Origin: Zygnema cylindricum
Taxonomy: Eukaryota; Streptophyta; Zygnematophyceae; Zygnematales; Zygnemataceae
NCBI GenBank assembly: GCA_037447655.1
Contig: JBBHKE010000963.1
Span: 71,896-135,895 of the forward strand
Reading direction: 5' to 3'
Length of the DNA: 64,000 bases
A program made the translations under genes and the position numbers. Below are positions 1-10,472 of this stretch, piece by piece. Position 1 is the first letter of the stretch; each line of letters opens with the position of its first letter. Under the pieces are notes generated by a model. The model saw only the letters and a program-made list of their open reading frames with translations. It was not told the DNA's origin and ran no database searches.

Positions 1-60
1 CCTCCCCCCTCCCATCTCACCTCTCCCCTCTCCCCTCCCTTCCCTCTCCTTACTCTCACT
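1..60. repeat. CT-rich simple repeat at window edge
   Basis: The window opens in a polypyrimidine tract built from CCCTCTCC-like units. It resembles the CT-rich tracts in introns of the gene at 52,598-60,712. No coding signal is seen. Confidence 0.8.
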
Positions 61-949
61 CCCTTTTTTGCTTTTTTATTGTTTATATACATTTTCCTTT
101 ACATGGAAGTTGATGTCAAAAACCAAACTATGAAAACCTATTTCTTAAAGCCCTATTTATGTAGAATATATAGAGTTGTATGGAAGAAGGATACTATTTT
201 TGCAGTTTTTTCTGGTGAAGTTTTGAAACTCAACTAATGGAGGTATGAAACTGTTCTTGATTGGCATTATGTTTTTGGGTGATCTTTTTTTTTTCTGGGC
301 AGGGAGAAAAATTGGAATAATGACGAAATTTGACCACTGACAAGACTGCAAAATGGTGAACTTGACAATTTTCAAGTTCAATTTGAAATTCAAAAAGCCG
401 GAGGTTTTTAGAAACAGTGGAGATTTCCACACTAGTTATACTGTTGTATTATACACTTGTTAAACTGTACATAGACATTTTCATCACAGAAAAAAAAATT
501 GGGATAAGCATATTATAAAACAAGCAGTCACATTGACCCCAAAATTTGGAAAATATAGTAAAATATATTATGGATTCGATTTAAACGGGTATTATAGCAT
601 TATTTCATGGGTTAATAAATATTATTACCTCGAATATTACTGAAAGTATAGTTGTTCTGACTATAGCCAAACATAATGTTTTTATTACTTCTAGAAAGTG
701 ACATGAAATAAATTTTGTATACAAGGTGTATTATATTTCTTTTTCAACCATACTTGGTTATTGCGTATTTCGCAAAATCGAGGTGATTGTCTGGGTTGTA
801 CCATTGTCTCATTGTTTTTGTTTCTTCGTTGTTTTGATGTTTTGAATGGGGTAAAATTCTCTCTGTTTGTTTTTCTTGCGATGGTACGGATATTTAGTTC
901 CCACTATACTATGTGGAAATGCACGTGTTGGTACGAAAAGCAAAAGGAG
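61..949. other. AT-rich intergenic DNA, no gene recognised
   Basis: Only short ORFs without recognisable motifs occur here, on either strand. No terminal inverted repeat pair was found. Confidence 0.6.
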
Positions 950-1390
950 GTGCTATTGAGACTGTTGGTCTCCTGGGCGTGCAAACGGCCTGGCTGTGCC
1001 TCCTTCGGACGTGACTGCCGGCCACGCCACTCTCATGCCGCCACGGCCGGCAGGGGTCAGGCAGGCAGGGGAGAAAACACCGGCTAAGAAAGGGGCAGCA
1101 TGCCCCTGAAGCGCATGAGCATCGCTGCACATGCCAATGCCGCATGGACTCCTGGCAACTTCTCCCGTGCTGGCGGGCGCTGTGGCGCACCGCTGCTGGT
1201 GGGCCAACACAGGATTGGACAACCTGCAGGGTGGCGAGCGTCATTACCAGAGGCCAGATGTATCTCCGCCCCTCCCTGGGCCCCCCAGGCCCCTACCCAT
1301 CCCATCCCCGCTGGCTGCAAACCACACCTTTCTGTGCCGCGCTACGGACGGCCTGGGAGTAGGGACCGAGGAGGGGGCGATTTCTGCTAT
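950..1390. other. GC-rich island of unknown origin
   Basis: This ~440 bp block is strongly GC-rich, with runs such as GGCCACGCC and GGGCCCCCCAGGCCCC, while both flanks are AT-rich with abrupt edges. Overlapping ORFs on both strands (for example 1,100-1,399 + and 909-1,244 -) are what GC-rich DNA gives by chance, and none shows a domain I recognise. It could be a captured gene fragment, an insertion from a GC-rich source, or an isolated CpG-rich element. Confidence 0.6.
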
Positions 1391-1990
1391 GATCAATAGC
1401 TTTCGTCTTTTACAATGGAGTTTATAATTCCGAATTATTTTTCCATTTAGTTGTAGACTACAGGATACGATTATTGGAGTCGGTATTAAAGTAAAGCATA
1501 AACTTTGTTACTAAAAAATCTCGGAACCAAAACTCAGTATTGTAACATTATTTATCTGAAGTCTGATTGTATTCGTCAAATTTTGGTTTGACATGTCATA
1601 GATTCGAATCAGATCTTCCTTTACAACCTTCAAAAAACAGATAAGAAATTGGAAAAAGAAGGCTAAAGCAAAGATTGAGCTTAACCGAATTCAAACATGG
1701 TACAGAACTTGTGAACTAGCGTGCAATTTTATTATTCAAAGGAGAGTACAACTTTTTTTTTTGCAAGACAGCTTGCAATTTTTGGGGTTAGTGCAAGGCA
1801 AGTGCAAAGGCATCTGCATGCAAACTGCTGTATAGTACACTCTATAGCACTTATGCCAGTATTTGCGATACAAGGTGCACAAGGACACCATTAAGTCTCA
1901 TAGCGATACAAGCTGTACAATACACTTTGCATCGGTATGTCACAGTACACTTTGTATCGACGTGATGTTTGATGTCGATGCAAGGAGTAC
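1391..1990. other. AT-rich intergenic DNA, nothing recognised
   Basis: No ORF of note and no clear repeat structure. From about 1,860 onward fragments of the GATACAAGGTG/CACCGTGTATCG terminus appear. Confidence 0.5.
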
Positions 1991-2130
1991 GGTATAGCGT
2001 ATATTTTAACATATGTCTGTGTGTCTGTGTACCGCTATTATGTCTGATAACGATACATTGTGGACAGTGCACCGTGTATCGATTTTACATCTAATAGCGA
2101 TAATAGCAACATAAAGTGTGCAGGACTGCA
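1990..2130. repeat. Degenerate TA-flanked CACCG-terminus remnants
   Basis: Fragments such as GTGCACCGTGTATCGATT and CTAATAGCGATA match the ends of the intact elements farther right (for example 44,937-45,155), but no full pair of ends can be assigned. Confidence 0.5.
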
Positions 2131-2425
2131 AGGTAGAGGTAGCAAAAGTCAAAATTTTCGATACCCGAATCCGACATTTTTTTTTTTCAAAATCTGAACA
2201 CCCGAAATCCGCCCGCATCATTGCACGCTCCTAACTTGTTACCCCGTACCTGATACGCGTTTACCAAAAAAAAGTTAACCAAAACTCGATTTCTTGCGAC
2301 TACCCATACCTGCCCGTACCCAAACAAGTACACAATTAGTGGTACATCTCTCTTAACTTCCACGATACCAAGAGTACAAAGTACAATAATGTTGTATATT
2401 ATGGACAATACTGTACTGTATAACG
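2131..2425 (-). mobile_element. hAT-like fragment F1 (reverse orientation)
   Basis: It begins TAGAGGTAGCAAAAGTCAAA, the reverse complement of the right end of copy F3 near 4,828. Its body is an inverted match to 3,020-3,260, including the segment around AACTCGATTTCTTGCG. A CAGAGGT(C)GCAAA end resembles plant hAT termini. No transposase is present. Confidence 0.55.
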
Positions 2426-2846
2426 CTAAAAGGTGTGTAATTCACCCGGTAGAGTTATTTCTTTTGATAGCGATACAAGATGTAAGATGTACAGTACACC
2501 GTTTGGTGGTCTTACGTGTGATTTCGATACACGATATACATTAAACCGTATATCGCTATTACGATTGATAGCGGTACAAGGTTTGTAGTACACCCTGTTT
2601 CGCAATGGCATCTGATGGCGATACGAAAAATACAGTCCAATGTAGAGCGATACGCGGTGTACAGTCCACCGTGTATCGTTATTACAATAGAAGGCGATTC
2701 AAGAAGTACATCACAACCTGCAGCATTGCTGCCATTGAGAGCGATACAAGATTCATAGTATATCGTGTATCGGGACGACGTCTGATAGCGATACAAGGTG
2801 GTTACGCATAACCTATCACCATTACCACTCCTACCGACGGTCAGAG
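2426..2846. repeat. Cluster of decayed TA-flanked CACCG-type ends
   Basis: Several copies of the terminus (GTACACCGT, GCGATACGCGGTGTAC, CACCGTGTATCGTTATTAC, GATAGCGATACAAGGTG) lie close together in both orientations. It looks like an old version of the nested array at 40,929-52,499. Confidence 0.55.
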
Positions 2847-3262
2847 GTCGCAAACGGTCAACCGAAACCGTAACCCACCGTTAACCGACCGCCCGTGTCG
2901 GATCCAAAACGGATTCGGGTGCCAAATTTGGGGGGTCGGGCGGATTCGGGCGGGTGATTCACGAAAATAAAGTAAAAAAATCGGTTACGGTCGGGTAAGC
3001 AAAAAACGAAAAAAATGAAGGTTTTGTACTGTCAATACTATCCAACATTATTGTACTTTGTACTCTTGGTATTGTGGAAGGTATAAGGGAGATGTACCAC
3101 TAATTTTGTACTTATTTGGGTACGGGCGAGTACCGGTAGTAGCTAGAAATCGAGTTTCGGTTAACTTTTTTTTTCGTAAACGCGTTTCAGTTAACGGTTA
3201 ACAATTTAGGAGCGTGACATAACCCGGTCGGACGTCGGGTACTCAGATTTTGAAAAAAAAAA
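2847..3262 (+). mobile_element. hAT-like fragment F2 (forward orientation)
   Basis: The left end CAGAGGTCGCAAACGG is typical of plant hAT-type non-autonomous elements (family knowledge). The interior has CGGGCGG runs and ends in the block GACATAACCCGGTCGG, shared with F3. The right terminal repeat appears to be missing. F2 and F1 form a large inverted repeat (2,131-2,425 versus about 3,020-3,260). Confidence 0.55.
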
Positions 3263-4439
3263 CCAGTTTATTTTGCCCTTTGATTAGTGTTGATAACACC
3301 AATTGTTTTTTGTTAACGCTAACTCAATAAACGGTCCAAAAGCAGCCACGTCATTCCAAACTGAAATAGAAACTAAAACACAAATAGGAACCCCACACCA
3401 GTAGTTTATTTACTCTAATAACGATTCACGGTTTACTCTTTCCCATCTTAAATTGCAAATGTAAAGTTCAGCGCTTCAATTGAAAGTACTTTGCGTTTTA
3501 TTTAACTTTGCTTACATAGCTTCTTTCAAGAAAGAAGTAGGTATTCCATGCAGATTGTGCAAGTGAAAATAAAACAACAATATGCATAAAAATGTCACAA
3601 AATGAACCCGAACATTTCACAATATCTTGTGTCCCTCTAAAATTAATTATGTATTTCTATTGGTCACAAAAACTTACATTTTTCCCATTGACGGTCTGCC
3701 CCATATAACAATTTGCTTTAACTATTTACTGTTGTTTCTATTGAACTACTGTTTTGTGGACACATAAGTTTCTCTCTTTAATGTCAAAAACAACAAAAAA
3801 TCTGCAAATATGTTGATAATACCGCATGTCAAATGAGAGCTCAAAAAATGAGAGCTCAAATGCCCAAAAAATATGAATTATCGGAAAAACTGATGGACTC
3901 GAGCGCAAACTAAACCAAACAGTCAAGAGTATAAAGTTTATACTCCATAATAGGAACATTTCTTTGCCACTCTTTGTGGTGCTAACTCTAGTCCCCCCCT
4001 CCCTCCATCTTCCTTCACTCTCCCTGCGTCCCCCTCTCCTTCTCTCTCTCTCTCGCCTTGCTCCTTCTCTCCCTCAGCACTACCAAATTATCTTAAAAAA
4101 AAAAAACATACACTTATCGCGAAAACTAAATATCAAACGCAGTGCCCACTATTGTCTTTTATGAACTATCAGAGATTTGACAATGTTTATCTGATTGCCC
4201 AGAGCTTATTGCTTTTGGTGTTTCATGGAGAGCATAAAGATCTTGAAGGAACTTGTCATACGACATGTAATCTTAGAAAACATTTTTCAAATTGGATTGC
4301 AGTAGCTCTTCTGCGACATCTTTCCAATCTTCATTAGGAACCTTCAACATCATGACTTTCCAACTCCATTTTGAGCCAGCACCTTATCCACGTCTTTCGT
4401 CTTTCCAGAGGAAGAATAATGCGTCCATCTAAGATCCAT
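3263..4439. other. Intergenic region with decayed repeats, no clear gene
   Basis: It holds one decayed CACCG-type right end near 3,415-3,435 (ACTCTAATAACGATTCACGG) and a CT-rich tract at 3,995-4,080. On the minus strand around 4,230-4,400 two short peptide-like stretches sit in different frames and could be a broken coding remnant. Nothing else is supported. Confidence 0.45.
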
Positions 4440-4566
4440 GCAGTAGATTTTGCATCGCCACTGCTACTCATGGCGATACAAGGTGCACAGGACGGTCTGT
4501 ACGTCTCCGCGTCTCGTACCACTGATAGCGATACCAGGTGTACAGTATACACTATACAGTATACAC
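4440..4566 (+). repeat. 127-bp direct repeat, left copy
   Basis: Identical by eye to 4,874-5,000. It includes CGCCACTGCTACTCATGGCG and ends in CAGTATACAC. The two copies bracket element F3. Confidence 0.85.
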
Positions 4567-4873
4567 AAATCTTAGGGAACGCGACAAATCGTATTTTTTG
4601 GCTTATTCATCTGTCGTACATTGGTTAATTTTGTACTTTTTCGGTTGCGGGCGGGCACGGTTAGTCGCGAGAAATCCAGATTCGGTTAATTTTTGTTTTC
4701 GTAAACGCCGGTCGGTTGACGGCAATTTTGGCGCGTGACATAACCCGGTCGGGCGTCGGTTACTCAGATTTTGAAAAAAAAATGGCGGTCGGTTTCGGTT
4801 ATGTAAAATTTTGACTTTTGCGACCTCTGGTCTACCGTGTAACGCTATCATATCCGATAGCGATACAAATGTC
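4567..4873 (+). mobile_element. hAT-like element copy F3 between direct repeats
   Basis: It shares the block GACATAACCCGGTCGGGCG and the following TTACTCAGATTTTG with F2, and ends at about 4,828 with TTTTGCGACCTCTG, the inverted form of the CAGAGGTCGCAAA left end of F2. The last ~45 bp before the direct repeat are CACCG-type end sequence. Non-autonomous. Confidence 0.55.
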
Positions 4874-5000
4874 GCAGTAGATTTTGCATCGCCACTGCTA
4901 CTCATGGCGATACAAGGTGCACAGGACGGTCTGTACGTCTCCGCGTCTCGTACCACTGATAGCGATACCAGGTGTACAGTATACACTATACAGTATACAC
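4874..5000 (+). repeat. 127-bp direct repeat, right copy
   Basis: Identical by eye to 4,440-4,566 (offset 434 bp). It ends about 190 bp before the P450 start codon, so it forms part of the distal promoter. Confidence 0.85.
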
Positions 5001-5051
5001 CGTGTAACTCTGTTAGCGATATCCACAGTTGAAACTGGCGCCAACAAAAGA

Positions 5052-5059
5052 TATAAATA
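5052..5059 (+). promoter_or_regulatory. Probable TATA box of the P450 gene
   Basis: TATAAATA lies 130 bp upstream of the ATG at 5,189, a normal distance for a plant core promoter with a ~100-nt 5' UTR. It is about 50 bp right of the 127-bp repeat, so the distal promoter is transposon-derived. Confidence 0.5.
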
Positions 5060-5188
5060 CAAACTTTGTAACAACTGTCTGGCGTTTGTTTGAAGCTCTC
5101 GGACACTCAGGCTATGTGTCGTCACTGAAATATTCACTTACACTTTGTGTGAGCTACAGCGCTGTGGTAGTGGCTTGCTTTTTTTCCT

Positions 5189-8100
5189 ATGCCAAGAGTG
5201 ATGGAGCTACTTTTTGTATGCTCTCTGTCTGCTGCTGCTGTTTTAGCATTGCTGCTGCTGCGCGACTATGTGTGGACGCCGCTGAGGCTGCTGTATGCTC
5301 TCAAGAGGCAGGGAATCAAAGGCGGCAAGTTTCGACCTCTGCTTGGACAGATCCCAGAAATGCGTGAGGTTGACAGTTACACCTTCCTCCCTATTCTGCA
5401 TGTTAACAGAATGTCTTTTTCCTGTTTTATGTCTCAATCATATTATGTTGTATAATTGAAGAATGCAATTGCTATTTTCTAGAGATTCTTTGTGGTTGGA
5501 ATGAGAAGTTCGCGGAAGCAGAAATGTTCCTTAATTTGTGTTCAGTATGTACTATTGTATGGAAGAAGGGGAATATAATTTTAGAGTGAATCCAACATTT
5601 TTCGCGGCTCACTTAGAAATTTCTGTCGTGTCGTTCTGATTCATTGCCGAAAGAACAATCTTTTATCACCAAAAGCAGACTTTAAAAGCTTTCTTATAAT
5701 TTTCAACTTTGGTATTTGCAATGCTTAATCTTTGTTTCTATGTTCTATTATTTGCAGTGTGCACGAAAAGCACGTGCCAAACCTTCATTGACGTCTCCCC
5801 CTTTGCCTTTTGTGGCAATGCTGGTCGACAAGTACGGAAGCAAATGCTACTATTGCATTGGACCCATAGTACGCCTTGTAATCACTGATCCCAAAATCAT
5901 CCGGCAAGCTTATGTAAACAACAATGATTCCTATGTGAAAACATCATTCGCTCGGTCTTTTAAGCTCTTCGGAAATGGACTCGTGACTGCAAGCGGAGAC
6001 TTATGGGCCCGTCAAAGGCGGTTAATCAATCCTGCTTTCAATCATAAGGAAATCAAGGTAAGTTCGTTTTTACCTTTTCTGTTTGTTACATGCCTCGGAT
6101 TTGGCAGTGCATTTTTTTTGGCATATCATTTTTTTTTTAGTTAAAGTCAGCGGGAGAAACAGAGATTTTTGGTTCCTTTTTTTTGTATGTGACATAACAT
6201 TTTACTTTCTGGTTAAAGGCAGGCGGAGAAACAGAAATTGTTGGTGTTTCTCTTTTTATGTCATCTTTGGCTGCGACAAATAACATCTGTTGCCTCAACA
6301 TTAATTGTCAATGTGCTGTTGATTCACATTAGTCATGAAAATTTTGGTATGTTCCTTATATGCAGATTCACTATCGTGGCCACCACTCGTTTTGACTTAG
6401 TAGTGGTCATAAAGTGTTGAAGAAGAAAAATATTTTGAGTCGTCGAACCAAGTAAAGTTTTGGTTGCCACGTTTTCTTGAGCAGACCACAATCAGCCGAT
6501 CCTAGTGATTGTTTGTTGCAGAGGATGTATGGAGCCATGGTCGAAAGCACAAAGAATGCTTTCTGCATTTGGAATCAACAAATCACTGGAGGGCAAATCG
6601 AGTTTGACATGTATAACGAGCTTAGCAAACTGACATTAAACATCATTGGAAAGGCTGCCTTTGGTGCTGATATTGGAGGTACGGGGCAAGAAGCCCAGGA
6701 AACTCTCCTTCAGTTCAAGTCATATTTTGAAGATGTTGTCAGCTATATGCGTGGACAGGGACTAATTCCTTTGTACCGGTAAGTGATGCTTTTATCACAC
6801 CTTTTGTGCCTCGAGAATCTTCTGCCAAGAGTTTTTTTTTAAGCTTGATTTGTACTTTGGCGTTTTAGAAAATCTCGGCGTGAAGTCAGGTTCATTTAGA
6901 CTGATTCAATTTTTTGCAGTCTATTTTTGATATGTGCAGCTTGTTTAAGAGATTAGGAATGCTTCGATTCATTTGTTTTTTTTTTGTTTTTTTTTTTTGT
7001 GAAGGGATTTCTCCTGCGTTTACATGATTTTTGAACTGATTTGAGGATATTGGTGACATTCTTCTGCCTGTTTCTTAATGTCTATGCTTTGAGGTCATTG
7101 GTTGTGGAATATCAGGAGCTGGACTATTGTTGTGGCTCTTTGGAAATGAATTATTATATGATCATTGCATGAATTGTCATCTTTCTATTTTTCAGTCTGT
7201 GCTGATTGGCCATCATGAATTCATCTGCACTGTAACCTTTTACTGCCTCATAACAATGAATTTTTCTTTTAATTGACTGGCAATTTCAGTTTTTTGGGCT
7301 GCTTTTGGATATGTTTACCATTCATCTGCTTTCTTGTCTTTTCAATATTGTACTGTTTGCCCCTTTAGTTGCATTTTTCATTGCATTAGTCGCACCTCTT
7401 TGTATAGCTATGAGTAATAAAGGCTTTGTTTCCTGCTAGTCGAAGTACAACTGGGACAATTTTATGCAGATGCAAGCATTTGCACTTTAAGAGTTTGCTT
7501 TAAGAGCTTCCATCCCCATCATGTGTGAACATGGTAGATTCATATCTATTCCTACCTTGTTCCCCCTTCCGATCACCCTCCTAATTGCCTCATGACATCA
7601 AATAACCTTATCTTATCTTTTTCGACCTTTGCTTTTTTATCTTGTGTTTTTATATCTTGCAGCTACTTCCCTAGTGCGAAAAAGCGGAATATAAAAGTCC
7701 AAGAATCCCACATTCAAAAGCTGATGCTGGCTCTGATAAAACGCCGCCGCCTTGAAAGGGAGAAGAGAAGAAGAGAGTTTGATAGTGCATTAAATGAGGA
7801 GAATGACACTGCTGGCCATACAGACTTTCTGGAGCTCATGCTTTCAGCTACAGAAGGAGATGAAACGGGCTCGGATAGAAAGGAACCTTCGACCGGGAGC
7901 ACGTCTTTAATGTCAGACCAGCAACTAATGGATGAATGTGTCACTTTCCTTGTAGCTGGTAAGTGGCCCGTATTGAGGACATTGTATTCAGGGTTTCAAG
8001 CGTTTTCCTGGCTTATTTCCATTGTACCTTACAGAGAAAAGAGGAAAGGTGGGATCCTCGATAAGCAATGTTTTATTGCAGAGCTTTAATGACAGGTTAT

Positions 8101-8697
8101 TTGCGGGGCTTGACAGGCCATGAGACGACAGCGAATCTGCTGACGTGGACAATGCTCCTACTCTCCAACCATCCTGAATGGCAAGAGAAAGCTCGCAAGG
8201 AAGTTTTAAACGTTTGTGGCTCGAGAGAGCCTCCTTCATTCAAACAACTGAGTCAGCTGAAAACATTAACTTGGATACTGTATGAATCTCTTCGTCTTTT
8301 CCCTCCAGCTGCAATAGTCGCTCGAACTTGTGTCCAGTCTAACAGCTTGGATGGGCTTTTCGTCCCGAAGGGTGTTGACATTGTCCTTCCTATTGCGGTT
8401 ATCCATCGAACACCTGAACTATGGGGAGATGATGCACACATGTTTAAACCGGAACGATTTTCTAATGGAATAGGCAAAGCAGCGACGCATCCAATGGCAT
8501 TTCTGCCATTTAGTGTGGGGCCCCGGACTTGCATTGGGCAGACCTTTGCCCTTTCAGAGGCTAAGTTAATACTGGCCTGTCTCTGTCAGTCGGTGAAATG
8601 GGAAATTGCTCCAGGGTACCGTCATTGTCCCGAGGTTTCGCTCACTATGAAACCGAAATATGGGCTCCCTGTCCTCTTGGAAAGCACCACTCCGTGA
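5189..8697 (+). CDS. Cytochrome P450, CYP72-clan type
   Basis: A heme-thiolate monooxygenase, expected on the ER membrane. Five exons: 5189-5368, 5758-6057, 6522-6778, 7663-7958, 8117-8697. All introns are GT-AG and phases match (0, 0, 2, 1), giving 1,614 nt and 537 aa, a normal family length. A hydrophobic anchor covers residues ~6-24. Visible motifs are the C-helix WARQR (W143, R147), the I-helix AGHETT (344-349, across the last junction), ExxR as ESLR (401-404), PERF (456-459) and the heme loop FSVGPRTCIG with ligand Cys483. All catalytic landmarks are present, so the enzyme is probably functional. The stretch around GNGLVTASGDLWARQRR and the C-terminus are typical of the CYP72 clan (families such as CYP709, 714, 735), but the substrate cannot be told. 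Met5 at 5,201 is an alternative start. The gene converges on the SAMTL-like gene at 10,473. Confidence 0.93.
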
Positions 8698-9916
8698 ACC
8701 AGTTAAGCTCAAGGTTGATGTCCTGACAAGTAAAAATACTTGTTGGGCTCTGTATTGCTGTGACCAGGAAATTATGTCCTGGTTCCCTCTGTATTTTTTG
8801 TAAATATGTTAGCTTTACTTTTTGGAGACGAACGATTTTGTTCTTCATATGCTGAGTCGATGCAACACTACAACGTTTTTCTCTGTTCAAGAATCGAGTG
8901 CATATCAGTAACGCTCCTACAGATGGCTGGTGGTTTGATGTGTAGACATGGTTTGTGCCGTCGTTTTTTTGCCATACGTGTTTCCTCCCTAGAAATGTTG
9001 TATATTGCTCAATTGGTTGGCAGCAGCAGCAAGTGACATTGTGGACTTGCATTATGTCATTGTAACAATTACAAAACTTCCGGCTAGCAAGTACTCCGAA
9101 CTAAATGTGAAAGATGATTTTTGATTTGTTGATAGGCAGGAACAGACTATGGATTTTGTTGAGAACATGTTCCTGCGTAGAAATTGTAAAAGCTGTTGGT
9201 GTGTCACTTGTTACGGTCACTATAAACATTGCCCTTGGAGGTTGTTTTTTCTTTTTACTGGAATAAAACTGCATGTTGGCTTTTGTAACTCCATTGGCAA
9301 AGGATAACAGGGTGTGACCCTACGTGTAATTGGATTGTGGATTAAATCCTAGTCCATTGGAGAATCTTATGCATTGGTCATGGAGACACACATGGGGGAA
9401 CATTTTCCCAACTGTAGTATTCCAGTATTACGCATTAAATCTATAGTTTGCTTCTATAAAGACCAATTCCATACAGATGATGATTTACAAAATGGCAACA
9501 GATATCTGCGCTAAAGGAACAGTTCGAATACATTCAGGCTTCAATGTTTGCATTTTTCGCTGTTATCTGTGGCAACCGTAGTGTCAACTCCAGGAAGTAT
9601 GTTAAGTCAAACAAACCAAATTCAATGTTTTTTTTTCACCTCGCTTTTGCTGATAAAAATGTGGAGCGTCCACTTATCTAAAATCTGGGCATGCATTGTA
9701 GACCTACTCACCATAGATTTGCCTTCCAATATTTCACCAGTCAAGTTTGACTCCAGTTCAGAAGCCTGACTTGTTTTCCCGATGGACAAAAGGGTTTTAT
9801 GATCATAATGATTCGCTGCTCATGCAAGCTTATTAACCTTGAATGTACAAATGTTAAGCATGACTGAAAATCTGTAAGACAAACTATTTCATATGATGCT
9901 CAGCTGCAACCCACTA
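8698..9916. other. P450 3' flank and intergenic DNA
   Basis: It holds the presumed P450 3' UTR (an AATAAA lies at about 9,262) and AT-rich DNA with no motif-bearing ORF. It ends where the duplicated segment begins. Confidence 0.5.
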
Positions 9917-10472
9917 GCTCCACATACTTTCTTTGTGTAAAATCAAGGCACAAGAAGCTGCCCTCAAGCAAACAAAAAAAAAGAAAAACTTTCGAGAAAA
10001 AATCATTTCACAATTAATCAGCAAAAGTGCCGTTGGCTGATTTAAGACAGCCTTCAACGCTTCAAAAATAAGTTTAAGGACCTAAAGACTACCAAAGCTG
10101 ATACTCTGAAACGACGCCTTCTTGTTTCTCCTCTGCAACTGTTGAATACAATACGCTGTCAAATAATGTCCAGCAAAGGTGCTGACAGATCTTCTAGCAA
10201 TACAAAATTCTTAAAAGCTGGATATACTGACCATTAAACTTTACCAAAACTTCAATCTGTACACACAAAAGTTAAAGAAAACAGTTCAAATAATACGGAG
10301 TTGTAATCATAAGCAAAGAGTAAACATGGTCACGCAAATCTCCTATACAACACTCAAAAATGAACTCTAAACAGATATCCTATCCATTTTCCAATCTTAC
10401 CTCCTATCACCATAGAAACCACTGGTCAAAGATTACATCATATCCTTAACATGTATAAATGCCAGTAACAAT

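Noticed and set aside
4440-5000. 127-bp direct repeats as LTRs of a tiny LTR retrotransposon
   Set aside because: They lack TG...CA ends, primer-binding site and polypurine tract, and the interior is a hAT-like fragment.
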